Assembly: GCA_030761205.1 (NCBI GenBank) | Contig: JAULJL010000028.1 | Location: forward strand, 19,519,001 to 19,583,000 | Source: Fremontodendron californicum | Lineage: Eukaryota; Streptophyta; Magnoliopsida; Malvales; Malvaceae | DNA: 64,000 nt | Direction of reading: 5' to 3' | Shown here: positions 18,737 to 31,222 of the stretch, one piece after another | Layout: the number at the start of each line of letters is the position of its first letter | Numbering within the stretch: position 1 is the first letter of the stretch | The notes under the pieces: generated by a model | What the model was told of the DNA's origin: nothing | What the model saw: only the letters and a program-made list of their open reading frames with translations | The model's database searches: none | Position numbers and translations under genes: made by a program

Positions 18737-20532
18737 TGATGCACCCAAAAGAGTGTATCTTATTTAGCCTTGCACTTAAAAAAAATCAATTGTAGAGTAT
18801 AGTGATTAGCAAGGGTCGAGTCCTCAGGGATTGGGTTTTAGTTTATAAGTTAATAGTTTATCACTTAAAAACAAGTAAACAAAAGTAAAGGGGATTTTGA
18901 AATCAGATCTAAACTAAAGTTAACATAAGAATGAGAAAACAAGTAATTAAGAAGAATCAAATATGAAAAATATGGTTAAGGTTTCATTCTCCACCACTAG
19001 ACATCATTAAGAATCAATTTCATATCTATCAATATTAATTAGCTATCAAAGATAACAACCGTAGATAACAACAAGCTCTGTTACCCCAATCTTTCCTTAA
19101 TTTGTCATCAAATAGAACAAGCTCTCTATTTAACCTCTAACTATCAAACAACCTAGAAGAAGCTCTCTAAGTTTAATTTAACAGCAGCTTTATGATGAGA
19201 AAGATAGGTTGATCTAAGCAACAAACACATAAGCTCGGATTATGTTCCACGTTGAAATTATTGAAAACTTGACCATAATCATTAATCACAAATTGCCACC
19301 TATGAATAGGAAATCAAGACAATTACACGGATCAAGACTCCTAAACTAGCATAAGACAATTATCGAGATTTATCTAGTTGGCCACGTAAACAAATCAAAA
19401 CATCATCATAAACAATTTTAATGGAAGAACATAAGCAACTTTGATAGAAAACAATGATAGATAGATTCTGAAAATTAATTACATAACATGTCGAGGGCTT
19501 TGAAATCACCCTTAACCAAATAAAAGTTTAGCCTAGCATAGGCATTGTAAACATAAACATAAAATTAAAGAGAATCTAAGAAGAAAATAAAAGAAAGAAA
19601 GAAGAAGAATATTAATTATCCAGCCTCTTGCTCTCTCAAAAACAAAGAAACAAGTAAGAAATCAGAACTTTGATGCTTGGAGAAGTCTATTTTCGTTTGC
19701 CCCCTTGTTCTCTATTTATAGGCAATAGTTAGGGCATCAAACAAGTGAATTTCAGCTCTCTCCCTTCAATAAATGCTAACTTGTGGCTAAAGTTAAGGAA
19801 AAGTGGCTGACTTTTGTGTTGTAAGGAAAGATATAAGCCTTGGCAGCCAAGTTTGAATAAAGTAGGAAAGTTTTAGTCAAAGCACTCTTTAATGAAGAGA
19901 GATTACAAACTTGCAGCCAAAGTAAGTGTAAGGAGAGAAAGTCTTGGCTGATTTAATTCTCCTACTTTGATTAGGATTATCTTTAAGGAAAGATACTTGC
20001 AATTAATGCAATTAATTCAAGTTGACAGCCACTAATCCTTCTTTGACAAGGATAAACATAAATGTCAGCTAGGGTTTTAAGAAAAAAATGTGATTTGCGG
20101 CTAGGGTTTTTTCTGCCACTACGGTTGTTTAGGGAGATATTCCAATGTCGATTTGGATGACCATTTCTTATCCGATTTAGGCCCATGATCAATCGTTGGA
20201 AATGTAATAAAGTGATCTTCAAAAGTCAAGAGGAAGTTTCTCCGAATAAAGAGTCTAACATCATTTTTTTTAGCAAAAGCTCCGGAGGTCAAATCTGTCT
20301 TCTTGCTTTGCACCAAAAATTTGATCTTTTTGACTCCCAAGTCTTTTTCCATCTTGTGATTGTGATTGTGATTTTGTAAGCTCTTTAATATCATAATTGA
20401 CATGTTTTGACTTCATCTCCTCCAAAATACCTACAAAACATAAAAACCTAGTAAAATGTCCAGGAAGTAAGAATCAAAGCACAAAGTATAAGAAAATTTA
20501 ATAGGAAAATGTATGAAATTAAGCACTTATCA
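18737..20532 (-). mobile_element. A-type 3' LTR, minus sense, full length
   Basis: 1796 bp from TGATGCACCC (18737) to GCACTTATCA (20532). TATA box 19713-19720. The PPT on its right shows that it is the 3' LTR of a minus-strand A element inserted in the C gag region. The left duplication would be AGCAC (18732-18736); the matching right copy is not in the window. U3 holds the conserved block at about 20100-20400. Confidence 0.88.
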
Positions 20533-20582
20533 AATTCCCCCCACACTTAATCTTTTGCTAGTCCTCGAGCAAAATCAAATAG
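20533..20582 (-). mobile_element. A element PPT and last 50 internal bases
   Basis: Sense AAGTGTGGGGGGAATT (20548-20533) next to the LTR, with an upstream hairpin TTTTGCT (20553-20559) / AGCAAAA (20568-20574). The rest of the A element is displaced by the B element starting at 20583. Confidence 0.85.
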
Positions 20583-22252
20583 TGATAACTCGTATAATTA
20601 TATAGTTTTTAGTTATATTTTATTATTGTTTTGTGTCAAATACGAGTTATTATTGCTTAGTCTAATTGTGTTTATGATCTTTTATATTTTTATGTAATTT
20701 GGTGTTTTTCACGAGTTTCTTTGAGTGATTTCAGATTACTAGGTTAAATCAAGAATTAAGGGCAAATCCAGTTCAGTTCCAGTTCCGACACCTTTTGCCA
20801 TATCAGCCATATCTGGAGTTTCACTGAAGCATTAAGGCTGAAATTTTTACAGTGCAAAGTTAAGAGGCATATCTATCTTTTTTATGCTTTACATGTCTTG
20901 AAACGGAGTCGTTTTCCCTAGCGAAATCAACCATCAAGTTGGCTGATGTGCAATGACGTCTGTGCTGACCAGTTTTGCTATTTTGACCATATCTTCTGAT
21001 CCAGATCAGCAAATGAGCTGATTCCAACGGCTATGGATCACACACTGATAGGGGAACATTTTTCTAGAAGACCATTTGATCAGATCAAGCTTCCAACATT
21101 GACAAAATCAACCATCAAGCTGGCTGATCAGAATTGTCATACAATATGACGAAAATTGTTAGAAAAATGCACCCACCTATTATACCTACCTTTGAAATTT
21201 ATAAAGCTTGTCTCTTGTCATTTAGCTCTCCAAAATGTGTATAAATAGAGGGCCTTGGATGATTGTCAGGGACATGGTATATTGGTAGGATATTAGCCAT
21301 TATAATAAAATTCTCTAAGTTTTCTTCTACTTTCCTTTCTCTAGTTTTCTTTTTCTTTATTTTCTTTTTCTTCTTTCTTTCTTTTATTTCCTTCTTAGAT
21401 TCTCTTTAATTTTATGTTTATGTTTACAATGCCTATGCTAGGTTAAACTTTTATTTGGTTAAGGGTGATTTCAAAGCCCTAGACATGTTTTATAATTGAT
21501 TTTCAGATTCTATCTATCATTAATTTTCTATCAAAGTTGCTTATGTTCTTCTACAAGAATTTTTCATGATGTTGTCTTGATTTATTTAGGTGTACAACTA
21601 GATAGATCTTGATAATTATCTATTGCTAGTTTAGGAGTCTTGATCCGTGTAATTGTCTTGATTTCCTATTCATAAGTGGCAATTTGTGATTAATGATTAT
21701 GGTCAAGTTTTCGATAATTGCAAAGTGGAACATAACCTAAGTTGAACAATCCGAGCTTATGTGTTTGTTGCTTAGATCAACCTATCTTTCTCATCATAAA
21801 GCTGCCATTAAATTGAATTTAGAGAGCTTATTCTAGGTTGTTTGATGGTTAGAGATTAAATAGAGAGCTTGTTCTATTTAACGACAAACTAAGGAAAGAT
21901 TGGGATAACAGAGCTTGTTGTTATCTACGGTTGTTAACTTTGATAGTTGGTTGATATTGATAGATCTGAAATTGATTCTTAATGATGTCTAGTGGTGGAG
22001 AATGGAACCTTAACCATATTTCTCTCATATTTGATTTCTTATTTCTTACTTGCATCTTACTTTTATTGTTTGCTTATTTTTAAAACTATTTCAAAACCCC
22101 ATTTTCTTTTGTTTTCCTTGAATTTAAGTTTCAAACTATTAACTTATAAACTAAAACCCAATCCCTGAGGACTCGACCCTTGCTAACTACTATACTTACA
22201 ATTGATCTTTTTAGTGCAAGGTTAAATAAGATACACTCTTTTGGGTGCATCA
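20583..22252 (+). mobile_element. Archaic B-type 5' LTR, plus sense
   Basis: TGATAACTCG to GGGTGCATCA, 1670 bp, about 0.35-0.4 kb shorter than other full B LTRs. It has only one 181-type U3 unit (20925-21130) and none of the hairpin repeats; the place where they would be reads CTTACTTGCATCTTACTTTTATTG. TATA box 21240-21247. It carries many private substitutions, so it is an older state or sister of the amplified B form. Left flank AATAG may be its target duplication. Confidence 0.9.
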
Positions 22253-22259
22253 AAATTTT

Positions 22260-22277
22260 TGGCGCCGTTGCCGGGGA
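22260..22277 (+). other. Primer binding site of archaic B element
   Basis: TGGCGCCGTTGCCGGGGA, seven bases after the LTR end. Confidence 0.92.
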
Positions 22278-22381
22278 TTGCTTTCTTTAGTTTATTGGTT
22301 TATTCTTATTTTCAGTTCTAATTAGTTTTATTTTCTTGTACATACAAGTTTTTCTTTTCAAATTTTAAAAAAAAAAAAACA

Positions 22382-22756
22382 ATTGAATTGAACAATCTAA
22401 CACTTGAAGAGTTGGTGGCATACATGAACATAGAGAATCAACAAGCCAATCTCACCTCCCCAGTTCAACAATTGGCCATGGGAGGATGTCAAGGCCATCA
22501 AGGGTTCCAAGACCAACAGTATGATCATTACTCAAAAACTTACCATGAGGGATGGTGGGATCATACTAATTATGGCTACTCGAAAAATTACCAAGAAGTA
22601 GATCCTTATGCCAATTACACTCATCCTCTAGCTTCAATCAATCACGGTCTCAAGAACCAGATCTTTTTCAACCACCACATATGACTCAAAACTCAGGTAC
22701 TTCTTTAGAAGATCTTGTGTATTCTCTTGTTACTGATACTTTGCAATTTCAACAGG
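22382..22756 (+). pseudogene. gag: Gag-like ORF of archaic B element, broken
   Basis: Homologous to the first 120 or so codons of the 312-aa protein. The start codon is lost: ATG reads ATT at 22382-22384. One base is missing near 22625 (CATCCTCTAGC against CATCCATCTAGC), which shifts the frame after NYTHP. The zinc knuckle is already absent, as in young B copies. The ORF is cut at 22756 (CAACAGG) by the next B LTR. Confidence 0.85.
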
Positions 22757-24782
22757 TGATGCACCCAAAAGAGTGTATCTTATTTAACCTTGCACTAAAA
22801 AGATAAATTGTAAGTATAGTAGTTAGCAAGGGTCGAGTCCTCAGGGATTGGGTTTTAGTTTATAAGTTAATAGTTTAAAACTTAAATTCAAGAACAATAA
22901 AAGAAAAGGGGTTTTTGAAGCCAGATTTAAACTAAAGTAAATAATAAGAATAAGATGCAAGGCGGTATAACCAGCCAATAAAAATATATATACTAAATTA
23001 GGCGGTATAACCAGCCAATAAAAATAAAACAAAGTTAATATACAAATTAGGCGGTATAACCAGCCAATAAAAATAAATATAAAAAAAAAAAAGCAAACTA
23101 AAAGTAAGAAAAGAAATAAGTAAGAAGAATCAAATATGAAAAATATGGTTAAGGTTTCATTCTCCACCACTAGACATCATTAAGAATCAATTTCAGATCT
23201 ATCAATATCAACCAACTATCAAAGTTAACAACCGTAGATAACAACAAGCTCTGTTATCCCAATCTTTCCTTAGTTTGTCGTTAAATAGAACAAGCTCTCT
23301 ATTTAATCTCTAACCATTAAACAACCTAGAATAAGCTCTCTAAATTCAATTTAATGGCAGCTTTATGATGAGAAAGATAGGTTGATCTAAGCAACAAACA
23401 CATAAGCTCGGATTGTTCAACTTAGGTTATCTTCAACTTTGCAATTATTGAAAACTTGACCATAATCATTAATCACAAATTGCCACTTATGAATAGGAAA
23501 TCAAGACAATTACACGGATCAAGACTCCTAGACTAGCAATAGATAATTATCAAGATCTATCTAGTTGTACACCTAAATAAATCAAGACAACATCATGAAC
23601 AATTCTTGTAGAAGAACATAAGCAACTTTGATAGAAAATTAATGATAGATAGAATCTGAAAATCAATCACAAAACATGTCTAGGGCTTTGAAATCACCCT
23701 TAACCAAATAGAAGTTTAGCCTAGCATAGGCATTGTAAACATAAACATAAAATTAAAGAGAATCTAAGAAGAAAATAAAAGAAAGAAAGAAGAAGAAGAA
23801 GAATATTAATTATCCAGCTTCTTGCTCTCTCTAAAGAAAAAGAAAACTAGAGAAAAGAAAGAAGAAGAAAACTTAGAGAATTTTATTACAATGGCTAATA
23901 TCCTACCTATGTACAATATGCTCCTCTACAATCATCCAAGGCCCTCTATTTATACACATTTTGGAAGGCTAAATGACAAGAGACAAGCTTTACAAATTTC
24001 AAAGGTAGATATAATAGGTGGGTGAATTTTTCTAACAATTTTCGTCATATTGTATGACAATTTTGATCAGCCAACTTGATGGTCGATTTCGTCAATGTTG
24101 GAGGCCTGATATGATAACATGGTCTTCTAGAAAAAGGTTCCCCTGTCAGTTACGGATCCATAGCCGTTGGAATCAGCTCATTTGCTGATGTGGATAAGCA
24201 GATATGGGCAAAATACGAAAACATGTCAGCACAGACGTCATTGCACATCAGCCAACTTGATGGTCGATTTCGTCAATATTAGAGGCCTGATCTGATCATA
24301 TGGTCTTCTAGACAAAGGTTCCCGTATCAGTTACGGATCCATAGCCATTAGAATCAGCTCATTTGCTGATGTGGATAAGCAGATATGGGCAAAATACGAA
24401 AATAGGTCAGCACAGACGTCATTGCACATCAGCCAACTTGATGGTCGATTTCGCTAGGGAAAACGACTCCGTTTCAAGAAGTATAAAACATGAAAACGAT
24501 AGATATGCCTCTTAGCTTTGCACGGCTACAAATTTCAGCCTTATTGCTTCAGTGAAACTCCAGATATAGCTGATATGGCAAAATGTGTCGGAACTGGAAC
24601 TGAACTGGATTTGCCCTTAATTCTAGTAATCTGAAATCACTCAAACAAACTTGTGAAAAACACCAAATTACATAAAAATATAAAAGATCATAAACACAAT
24701 TAGACTAAACAATAATAACTCGTATTTGACACAAAACAATAATAAAACATAACTAAAAACTATATAATTATACGAGTTATCA
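22757..24782 (-). mobile_element. B LTR, minus sense, first of the tandem array
   Basis: 2026 bp with both termini. Hairpin repeats at 22961, 23001 and 23050; TATA box 23947-23954; two 181-bp units (24068-24429). On its right the PPT follows, so it is the 3' LTR of the unit to the right. Its left end sits in the archaic B gag; the left duplication would be ACAGG (22752-22756). Confidence 0.9.
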
Positions 24783-26531
24783 CACCCCCACACTTAGATT
24801 GTTGCTAGTCCCTAGCAACGACTCAATAAAAATAAAATAAGAAAATCTAATCTAATCCACTTTCGTAGGAAATCACGGTGGCACTTAGCATGTGACACAA
24901 GCCTTTAAACCCCTAGGTGTCCCTAGTGGACGAGTTTAGTCTCGTGAGGGTTTACTAGAACGATACCCACAAACATTGAAAAATTAAAATATAAATAAAC
25001 TTCATATAAATAAACTACATATACTAAAAATATTTACTCCTAATCCTTTCAATACAAATTAGAGACAATATTTGAACAAGTCTTATAAACTAATCAATAG
25101 CTTAAAAAATTTCACAAAAAATCATGCTTGAATGTAAATTGTTTGAGTTAAGCCAATATTAGCATAACATATCTCAATCAAAATAGTGCATGTTCAAATT
25201 TAATCTCAACTTCTCACATGGGATACTCTCTTGATTTTCACTCTTTAAAGTAGTGGTAAAGTGTTTACACTCAATCAATCTCATGAAAACACTTCTACCA
25301 TATGCTTGCTTGTCCACCTATTCTCCACTAAAAGATCATGCAACTTCATAAATCAAGAGGTCTTTAATCAAGGTTGTAAAGGGGCCAAGGGGTTTGTAAT
25401 GTGGTTGAAGAACAAAAGGATAAAGATATCACAAAGGTTCCAAAGAGTTCATAAAGTTTAGAGACATAAAAAGATTATACAAAGAAACTTCTCAAAACTC
25501 TTTACAAGTACATAGTCACCTAGGCCGAATATTCATGTTGGGCCTTTTCTTCATTCTAAACAACTTTGTAACATCTTTTTCTTTTTCCACAAATTCAAGA
25601 GATGATTCATTTTTTTTTTTTTATATAGGAATGTATTTGCCAGTATTCCATTTCTTTTTCTCTTGACTTTTCTTTTCTTTTCCCCCCACACTTATTTCTT
25701 GTTTCTAACCAAAAAATATCCCTTGTCTTTGCAACTTGTCTCAAATCATGCTAATTCATCTTTGGAACAAAGGTAAAGATATAAGTATATTTAGGTTAGG
25801 GACAAGTTATGGTTACCAAAGAGATAGCTTATTCAATGTAGGCTCAAATTGGTTCACTAAGGGTGTGTTCTCTTGGAACATCAATAAGGGATGGTTGTTT
25901 GGCCCTGGCTAAAAATCCTAATGCCTCTATCATATTCATGTTGTCACATGCATCAATATAGTCTCAAACGGTTTAAAGCAAGTTCTAGAGAATCATGTAA
26001 TCATAAGAGCACTCAAGAAAGAAATTAGATTGATTTGTATAATGTATCAATCATTTTAGGCTCAAAAACTCACAAGAATGATTATACAAGTCAGATTAAG
26101 TCTAAACATGCTTCTTTCTCAATCAACATATCATATTAACATTGGCTCATAAAAAGGTTGACATCAAGCTCAATTCTCATGAAAATCTTCTCACTAATAA
26201 ATATGTTTTAGACTTATGCAATTCATATCTCATCATTGTATTAAAAAGGAACTAAAACATACTAAAAAATAATAATAATAATAATAATAAAGACTCATAA
26301 AAAAAAAATAGTAGACAAAAATAAAAGAAATCCTAAATCATTCCCCCCACACTTAATTCTTACATTGTCCTCAATGTAAGTCTATTAACCCAAATGAAAG
26401 AATCATGTGTAAGAGAAAAGAACTAATAACATAAGAATAGGAATAACTAGACTCAAAACAAAACAAACTCATGCAACCTAAATAATCCTAAAATACTAAA
26501 CAAAAATTAACAAGTAAACGTAAAAAGATTA
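24783..26531 (-). mobile_element. B internal 3' region without gag
   Basis: Starts with the PPT (24783-24795) and the hairpin, then the usual 3' non-coding region including the internal polypurine-like tracts near 25682 and 26342. Homology to other B internal regions stops near 26520, before the place of gag. The gag ORF and PBS are missing. Confidence 0.85.
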
Positions 26532-26746
26532 AAATCAAACTGACAAGGTATGTCTCAAGTCTCCCTTACTCAGACCTTGTTCAGAATGAATACTTCTAAA
26601 TTGCTTAAAACACAACAAACTCTTTTTTTTTTTTTTTGAAAAGAAGAAATCAAACTGACAAGGTATGTCTCAAGTCTCCCTTACTCAGACCTTGTTCAGA
26701 ATGAATACTTCTAAATTGCTTAAAACACAACAAACTTTTTTTTTTT
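26532..26746. repeat. Two 115-bp direct repeats of unknown origin
   Basis: ATCAAACTGACAAGGTATG begins at about 26534 and again at about 26649 (period 115). Each copy ends in a T run (14-16 T). Inside each, ACAAGGT and ACCTTGT form a possible stem. The sequence is found nowhere else in the window and resembles no part of the A, B or C elements that I can see. Confidence 0.85.
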
Positions 26747-26811
26747 AAGAAGGTAAAATTTAGGAGATATTACCTGTAGAGGTTGCTAACCACTTATTAT
26801 AACTAAGACAC
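26747..26811. other. Short unique segment between repeat and LTR
   Basis: About 65 bases (AGATATTACCTGTAGAGG...) with no match elsewhere in the window. It ends at the terminus of the next B LTR, where a PBS is expected but absent. It could be captured foreign DNA or a scrap of the pre-insertion site. Confidence 0.6.
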
Positions 26812-29327
26812 TGATGCACCCAAAAGAGTGTATCTTATTTAACCTTGCACTAAAAAGATAAATTGTAAGTATAGTAGTTAGCAAGGGTCGAGTCCTCAGG
26901 GATTGGGTTTTAGTTTATAAGTTAATAGTTTAAAACTTAAATTCAAGAAACAATAAAAGAAAAGGGGTTTTTGAAGCCAGATTTAAACTAAAGTAAATAA
27001 TAAGAATAAGATGCAAGGCGGTATAACCAGGCAATAAAAATATATATACTAAATTAGGCGGTATAACCAGCCAATAAAAATATATATACTAAATTAGGCG
27101 GTATAACCAGCCAATAAAAATAAAACAAAGTTAATATACAAATTAGGCGGTATAACCAGCCAATAAAAATAAATATAAAAAATAAGCAAACTAAAAGTAA
27201 GAAAACAAATAAGTAAGAAGAATCAAATATGAAAAATATGGTTAAGGTTTCATTCTCCACCACTAGACATCATTAAGAATCAATTTCAGATCTATCAATA
27301 TCAACCAACTATCAAAGTTAACAACCGTAGATAACAACAAGCTCTGTTACCCCAATCTTTCCTTAGTTTGTCGTTAAATAGAACAAGCTCTCTATTTAAT
27401 CTCTAACCATTAAACAACCTAGAATAAGCTCTCTAAATTCAATTTAATGGCAGCTTTATGATGAGAAAGATAGGTTGATCTAAGCAACAAACACATAAGC
27501 TCGGATTGTTCAACTTAGGTTATGTTCCACTTTGCAATTATTGAAAACTTGACCATAATCATTAATCACAAATTGCCACTTATGAATAGGAAATCAAGAC
27601 AATTACACGGATCAAGACTCCTAAACTAGCAATAGATAATTATCAAGATCTATCTAGTTGTACACCTAAACAAATCAAGACAACATCATGAACAATTCTT
27701 GTAGAAGAACATAAGCAACTTTGATAGAAAATTAATGATAGATAGAATCTGAAAATCAATCACAAAACATGTCTAGGGCTTTGAAATCACCCTTAACCAA
27801 ATAGAAGTTTAGCCTAGCATAGGCATTATAAACATAAAATTAAATAGAATCTAAGAAGAAAATAAAAGAAAGAAAGAAGAAGAGGAAGAATATTAATTAT
27901 CCAACCTCTTGCTCTCTCTAAAGAAAAAGAAAACTAGAGAAAAGAAAGAAGAAGAAAACTTAGAGAATTTTATTAAAATGGCTAATATCCTACCTATGTA
28001 CAATATGATCCTCTACAATCATCCAAGGCCCTCTATTTATACACATTTTGGAGGGCTAAATGACAGGAGACAAGCTTTACAAATTTCAAAGGTAGGTATA
28101 ATAGGTGGGTGCATTTTTCTAACAATTTTCGTCATATTGTATGACAATTTTGATCAGCCAACTTGATGGTCGATTTTGTCAATGTTGGATGCCTGATCTG
28201 ATCACATGGTCTTCTAGAAAAATGTTTCCCTATCAGTTACGGATCCATAGCCGTTTGAATCAGCTCATTTGCTGATGTGGATAAGAAGATATGGGCAAAA
28301 TACGAAAACATGTCAGCACAGACGTCATTGCACATCAGCCAACTTGATGGTCGATTTCGTCAATATTAGAGGCCTGATCTGATCATATGGTCTTCTAGAC
28401 AAAGGTTCCCGTATCAGTTACGGATCCATAGCCATTGGAAATGAAAGAAGAAGAAAACTTAGAGAATTTTATTAAAATGGCTAATATCCTACCTATGTAC
28501 AATATGATCCCTTACAATCATCCAAGGCCCTCTATTTATACACATTTTGGAGGGCTAAATGACAAGAGACAAGCTTTACAAATTTCAAAGGTAGGTATAT
28601 GACGATTTTGATCAGCCAACTTGATGGTCGATTTCGTCAATATTGGAGGCCTGATCTGATCACATGGTCTTCTAGAAAAAGGTTCCCCTATCCGTTACGG
28701 AACCATAGCCGTTGGAATCAGCTCATTTGCTGATGTGGTTAAGTAGATATGGGCAAAATACGAAAACATGTCAGCACAGACGTCATTGCACATCAGCCAC
28801 CTTGATGGTCGATTTCTTCAATATTGGAGGCCTGATCTGATCACATGGTCTTCTAGACAAAGGTTTCCCTATCAGTTACGGAACTATAGCCGTTGGAATC
28901 AGCTCATTTGCTGATGTGGATAAGAAGATATGGGCATAATACGAAAACATGTCAGCACAGACGTCATTGCACATCAGCCAACTTCATGGTCGATTTCGCT
29001 AGGGAAAACGACTCCGTTTTAAGAAGTGTAAAACATGAAAAAGATAGATATGCCTCTTAGCTTTGCATGGCTACAAATTTCAGCCTTATTGCTTCAGTGA
29101 AACTCGAGATATAGCTGATATGGCAAAAGGTGTCGGAACTGAAACTGAACTGGATTTGCCCTTAATTCTAGTAATCTGAAATCACTCAAAGAAACTTTTG
29201 AAAAACACCAAAATACATAAAAATATAAAAGATCATAAACACAATTAGACTAAACAATAATAACTCGTATTTGACACAAAACATTAATAAAACATAACTA
29301 AAAACTATATAATTATACGAGTTATCA
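26812..29327 (-). mobile_element. Chimeric B LTR with two promoters
   Basis: From TGATGCACCC at 26812 the LTR is normal (four hairpin repeats at 27017, 27057, 27097, 27146; TATA 28034-28041) until U3 breaks off at about 28440. A second LTR copy then restarts in the leader (GAAAGAAGAAGAAAAC) and runs to the U3 end at 29327, with a second TATA box (28533-28540) and two 181-bp units (28613-28974). The first part has the long promoter-proximal spacer and the second lacks it, so two LTR subtypes are fused. Confidence 0.85.
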
Positions 29328-31222
29328 CACCCCCACACTTAGATTGTTGCTAGTCCCTAGCAACGACTCAATAAAAATAAAATAAGAAAATCTAATCTAA
29401 TCCATTTTCGTAGGAAATCACGGAGGCACTTAGCGTGTGACACAAGCCTTTAAACCCCTAGGTGTCCCTAGTGGACGAGTTTAGTCTCGTGAGGGTTTAC
29501 TAGAACGATACCCACAAACATTGAAAAACTAAAATATAAATAAACTGCATATACTAAAAATATTTACTCCTAATCCTTTCAATACAAATTAGATACAATA
29601 TTTGAACAAGTCTTATAAACTAATCAATAGCTTAAAGAATTTCACAAAAAATCATGCTTGAATGTAAATTGTTTGAGTTAAGCCAATATTAGCATAACAT
29701 ATCTCAATCAAAATATTGCATGTTCAAATTTAATCTCAACTTCTCACATGGGATACCCTCATGATTTTCACTCTTTAAAGTAGTGGTGAAGTGTTTACAC
29801 TCAATCAATCTCATGAAAACAGTTCTACCATATTCTTGCTTGTCCACCTATTCTCCACTATTTAGATCATACAACTTCATGAATCAAGAGGTCTTTAATC
29901 AAGGTTGTAATGGGGCCAAGGGGTTTGTAATGTGGTTGAAGAACAAAAGGATAAAGATATCACAAAGGTTCCAAAGAGTTCATAAAGTTTAGAGACATAA
30001 AAAGATCATACAAAGAAACTTCTCAAAACTCTTTACAAGTACATAGTCACCTAGGCCGGATATTTATGTTGGGCCTTTTCTTCATTCTAAACGACTTTGT
30101 AACATCTTTTTCTTTTTCCACAAATTCAAGAGATGATTCATATATATTTTTTTTTTTACATAGGAATGTATTTGCCAGTATTTCATTTCTTTTTCTCTTG
30201 ACTTTTCTTTTCTTTCCCCCCCACACTTATTTCTTGTTTCTAACCCAAATTTTTAACTAAAAATATCCCTTGTCTTTGCAACTTGTCTCAAAACATGCTA
30301 ATTCATCTTTGGAACAAAGGTAAAGATATAAGTATATTTAGGTTAGGGACAAGTTATGGTTACCAAAGAGATAGCTTATTCAATGTAGGCTCAAATTGGT
30401 TCACTAAGGGTGTGTTCTCTTGGAACATCAATAAGGGATGGCTGTTTGGCTCTGGCTAAAAATCCTAATGCCTCTATCATATTCATGTTGTCACATGTAT
30501 CAATATAGTCTCAAACGGTTTAAAGCAAGTTCTAGAGAATCCTGTAATCATAAGAGCACTCAAGAAAGAAATTAGATTGATTTGTATAATGCATCAATCA
30601 TTATAGGCTCAAAAACTCACAAGGATGATTATACAAGTCAGATTAAGTCTAAACATGCTTCTTTCTCAATCAACATATTATATTAACATTGGCTCATAAA
30701 AAGGTTGACATCAAGCTCAATTCTCATCAAAATCTTCTCACTAATAACCAGTTGAGACCTATGCAATTCATATCTCATCATTGTATTAAAAAGGAACTAA
30801 AACACACTAAAAATAATAATAATAATAAAGACTCATAAAAAAAAAATAGTAGACAAAAATAAAAGAAATCCTAAATCATTCCCCCCACACTTAATTCTTA
30901 CATTGTCCTCAATGTAAGTCTATTAACCCAAATGAAAGAATCATGTGTAAGAGAAAAGAACTAATAACATAAGAATAGGAACAACTAAGACTTAAAACAA
31001 AACAAACTCATGCAACCTAAATAATCCTAAAATACTAAACAAAAATTAACAAGTAAACATAAAAAATAAAAATAAAAACAATAAAAATAAAAATAAAAAT
31101 AATAAAAGAAAAGAAAAAGGAAAAGGAAAAGAAAGAGAAAGCAAATCTGAATATGGAAGGTTGGCAATTTCTTCTTTAATTGGGTTGCCTTCCCAATTAA
31201 CACTTGAGTTAATGTTTTGAAC

